Source: an uncultured Granulosicoccaceae bacterium (lineage in GTDB: Bacteria; Pseudomonadota; Gammaproteobacteria; Granulosicoccales; Granulosicoccaceae). From it: 8,074 nucleotides of DNA. Numbering within the stretch: the first letter of the stretch is position 1; the number at the start of each line of letters is the position of its first letter. The DNA is taken from contig CALFBL010000027.1 of assembly GCA_937951695.1 (NCBI GenBank), positions 1 to 8,074 of the forward strand. The letters are read 5' to 3'. Positions 5,560 to 8,074 of the stretch are shown in pieces. The position numbers and the translations under genes are program-made. The notes below the pieces were generated by a model. That model searched no databases and was not told the origin of the DNA. It saw only the letters and a program-made list of their open reading frames with translations.

Positions 5560-8074
5560 GCGATGAAACACAACCCAACCGTCTCAGCGGGGGCTTAATT
5601 GACCACGATCATACGCTTAGCTTTACCTTTAACCATCGCAGCTATACCGGTCACGCAGGCGATACGCTGGCCTCAGCATTGCTCGCTAACGGTCAGCGAT
5701 TGGTGGGGCGATCGTTCAAATACCATCGACCCCGCGGTATTTTTTCAGCCGGCGTGGAAGAGCCCAATGCCCTAGTGGAGCTTCGCACCGGAGCACGCTG
5801 TGAACCCAATACGCGAGCCACAGCTGTTGAGCTCTTCGACGGTCTCGCATCGCGCAGCCAGAACCATCGTGGGCCACTCACATTTGATTTGATGGCTGCT
5901 AACGATTTTCTTTCACCGTTTCTGTCGGCGGGGTTCTACTACAAGACTTTTATGTGGCCCAAGGCGTTTTGGGAAAAGCTCTACGAGCCGATCATTCGCG
6001 CCTCCGCCGGGCTTGGATCCTTGTCTGGTGAGCCCGATTCTGATCGCTACGACAAGGGGTTTTTGCACACCGATTTACTGATCATAGGTGCAGGCCCCGC
6101 CGGTCTTTGGAGTGCGTTGAAAGCTGGCAGGAGCGGTGTTCGGGTCATCATCGTTGATGAAGATTTTTTGCCTGGCGGCAGGCTCAACGCAGAGACTCAT
6201 AGCGTTGCCAACGAGGCAGGCTCAGCATGGGCGGCACGTTGTGTGGCTGAACTGCGTAACTTGTCGAACGTTCGCTTTATGACTCGCACCACCGTTTACG
6301 GCTCCTATGATCATGGCGTGTACGGCGCCTTGGAGCGACAAACCGATCACTTGGCCGATAGCGCCGGTAAACCAAGACAAGTGTTGTGGCGCATCTACAC
6401 CAAACGCGCGATATTAAGTTCCGGTGCCACCGAGCGCGCCATGGCGTTCGGCATGAACGATCGACCCGGGATCATGTTAGCGGGCGCTGTTAGAACCTAC
6501 GTCAACCGATTCGCGGTTGCTCCGGGTAAACAGGTCACGGTGTTTACCAACAACGACGACGGCTGGCGAACCGCATTAGATTTGACGGATAAGGGCGTTA
6601 CGGTTGCAGCGGTGATCGACACCCGGTCCATCCCTGCTCCAATGAGTTGTCCAGGGGCTGCGATTGTCATGGGTGAAGCGGTGACTAGCACAAACGGCCG
6701 GTTAGGCCTTTCAAGCATCACCTTAACCAATGGCTTATCAATCGACACCGATTGCCTGGCCGTTTCCAGCGGCTGGAACCCAAACGTTCACTTAACCTGC
6801 CATCAACGCGGTCGTCCGAGTTGGAACGAGACTATTGCAGCCTTTGTCCCCGGCGAGCGTTTACCCGTTGGCATGTCGGTAGCGGGAGCCGCCAATGGGG
6901 CTTTGTCGTTGTCTGACACACTGACCTCTGCCGATCAAGCAGTGACGGCCGCGCTTGCAGATCTTGGTGTCTCAGCGAACAACGAGCCAACACCCGACGC
7001 CAATGAAGCCGAGGTTAACATCACGGCCTTCTGGCACGTCAAACAATGCTCAAAACGTTGTTGGGTGGATCTGCAAAATGACGTCACCACCAAGGACATT
7101 GATCAATCGCGACGCGAAGGCTTTCAGTCCGTGGAGCATTTAAAGCGCTACACCACTCTGGGTATGGCCACCGATCAAGGCAAAACCGCCAACGTGCTGG
7201 GTCTGGCGATCATGGCCGAATTCGCCGGTCAAAGTATTCCCGACACCGGTACCACAATTTTTCGACCCCCCTACACCCCGGTTGCCATTGCCGCTTTTGC
7301 GGGTCGTTCGCGCGGAACCGATTTTCGTCCGACCCGCAAAACACCGAGCCATCGATGGGCCGAGGAACAGGGAGCGGTTTTTGTCGAAGTGGGCGCCTGG
7401 TTACGCGCCCAATGGTATCCACAACCTGGCGAGACCCATTGGCGGCAGAGCGTTGATCGGGAAGTCATACAAACCCGACAATCTGTCGGGGTATGTGATG
7501 TCACTACACTGGGTAAAATCGACATTCAGGGAACCGGTGCCGGGGAGTTTCTCGATCGTGTTTACGCCAACACGTTTAGCACTTTGGCCGTAGGCAAAGT
7601 GCGTTATGGCCTGATGCTGCGCGAAGACGGGATCGTCATGGACGATGGCACCACTGCCAGACTTGGCGAGCATCATTACGTCATGACCACCACCACTGCG
7701 AATGCGGTTGCGGTGTTTCGCCACCTGGAATTTTGTCGGCAATGTCTCTGGCCCGACCTGGATGTTCACCTGATATCGGCCACCGAACAATGGGCCCAGT
7801 ACGCGGTGGCAGGCCCCAACGCTCGCCAATTGTTACGAACTCTTGTTGATGCTGATTTTGATCTGAGCAACGAGGCGTTTCCGTTCATGGCCTGCGCCGA
7901 TATCTCGGTGTGCGGTGGCACTCCGGCACGACTGTTTCGCATTTCGTTCTCTGGCGAAATGGGGTACGAGATCGCAGTGCCCACCCGGTACGGGGATGCG
8001 TTAATCCGCGCTTTGATGCGTGCCGGAGAGCCATTCGATGTAGTCCCCTATGGTACGGAAGCGTTAGGTGTTAT
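5556..8074 (+). CDS. soxA: Sarcosine oxidase, heterotetrameric, alpha subunit (partial, C-terminus off the right edge)
   Basis: The frame is open for 839 residues from ATG 5556 to the window end; full-length SoxA is about 1000 residues, so roughly 160 are missing. Domains in order: a ferredoxin-like Fer2_4 fold (about 15-100; GDTLASALLANG at 35-46, RSFKYHRPRGI at 52-62) without iron-sulfur cysteines, as usual for SoxA; an NAD/FAD-type Rossmann domain starting at LLIIGAGPAGL (174-184); the A3 region with VDLQNDVT (504-511) and HLKRYTTLGMATDQGKT (528-544); and a glycine-cleavage T-type folate domain from about 570, including GVCDVTTLGKID (645-656). SoxA binds NAD+ and tetrahydrofolate, catching the one-carbon unit from sarcosine as 5,10-methylene-tetrahydrofolate. 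The ATG overlaps the soxD stop (ATGA). An unusual C498/C502 pair lies just before the VDLQNDVT motif. Confidence -1.
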   Translation, partial: MSDETQPNRLSGGLIDHDHTLSFTFNHRSYTGHAGDTLASALLANGQRLVGRSFKYHRPRGIFSAGVEEPNALVELRTGARCEPNTRATAVELFDGLASRSQNHRGPLTFDLMAANDFLSPFLSAGFYYKTFMWPKAFWEKLYEPIIRASAGLGSLSGEPDSDRYDKGFLHTDLLIIGAGPAGLWSALKAGRSGVRVIIVDEDFLPGGRLNAETHSVANEAGSAWAARCVAELRNLSNVRFMTRTTVYGSYDHGVYGALERQTDHLADSAGKPRQVLWRIYTKRAILSSGATERAMAFGMNDRPGIMLAGAVRTYVNRFAVAPGKQVTVFTNNDDGWRTALDLTDKGVTVAAVIDTRSIPAPMSCPGAAIVMGEAVTSTNGRLGLSSITLTNGLSIDTDCLAVSSGWNPNVHLTCHQRGRPSWNETIAAFVPGERLPVGMSVAGAANGALSLSDTLTSADQAVTAALADLGVSANNEPTPDANEAEVNITAFWHVKQCSKRCWVDLQNDVTTKDIDQSRREGFQSVEHLKRYTTLGMATDQGKTANVLGLAIMAEFAGQSIPDTGTTIFRPPYTPVAIAAFAGRSRGTDFRPTRKTPSHRWAEEQGAVFVEVGAWLRAQWYPQPGETHWRQSVDREVIQTRQSVGVCDVTTLGKIDIQGTGAGEFLDRVYANTFSTLAVGKVRYGLMLREDGIVMDDGTTARLGEHHYVMTTTTANAVAVFRHLEFCRQCLWPDLDVHLISATEQWAQYAVAGPNARQLLRTLVDADFDLSNEAFPFMACADISVCGGTPARLFRISFSGEMGYEIAVPTRYGDALIRALMRAGEPFDVVPYGTEALGV

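Noticed and set aside
7401..7829. Minus-strand open frames under soxA
   Set aside because: They are antisense to continuous SoxA coding sequence with recognisable A3 and folate-domain motifs and show no domain of their own.

Overview
This window holds a catabolic locus for sarcosine and related N-methylated glycines. It suggests a free-living proteobacterium, possibly marine, with moderate GC by eye. The evidence is a heterotetrameric sarcosine oxidase operon in the order soxB-soxD-soxA, each protein close in motif content to proteobacterial versions. The genus cannot be fixed from the sequence alone.

Layout: (1) From the left edge to 1097, on the minus strand, is a FAD-dependent oxidoreductase of the DAO family, cut by the window edge. 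(2) A 213-bp divergent promoter region holds three CCAATT repeats spaced exactly 10 bp apart, the last forming a palindrome. (3) From 1311 to 2006, plus strand, is a GntR-family regulator with an FCD ligand domain. (4) Convergent with it, on the minus strand (2793-2071), is a stand-alone class I glutamine amidotransferase. (5) Upstream of that on the same strand (about 3884-2886) is a GlxA/GbdR-type AraC regulator with a DJ-1/PfpI-like sensor domain. (6) A 78-bp divergent region with a 24-bp near-palindrome leads into the plus-strand sox operon: soxB (3963-5213), soxD (5230-5559) and soxA (5556 to beyond the right edge). soxG would be expected next, outside the window.

Working model: the GlxA/GbdR-type regulator senses a methylated amine and switches on soxBDA(G). 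The oxidase then demethylates sarcosine to glycine, passing the one-carbon unit to tetrahydrofolate and making H2O2. The GntR regulator probably controls the divergent DAO oxidoreductase, which resembles SoxB but lacks its flavin-linking histidine. The amidotransferase has intact catalytic residues; its substrate is unknown.

The most notable points are a SoxD in which three of the four expected zinc ligands are replaced, the helically phased CCAATT array, the palindrome in the sox promoter region, and the orphan amidotransferase in a methylated-amine locus. All six intact or edge-cut genes read without internal stops or frameshifts. I saw no mobile elements, RNA genes or CRISPR arrays.
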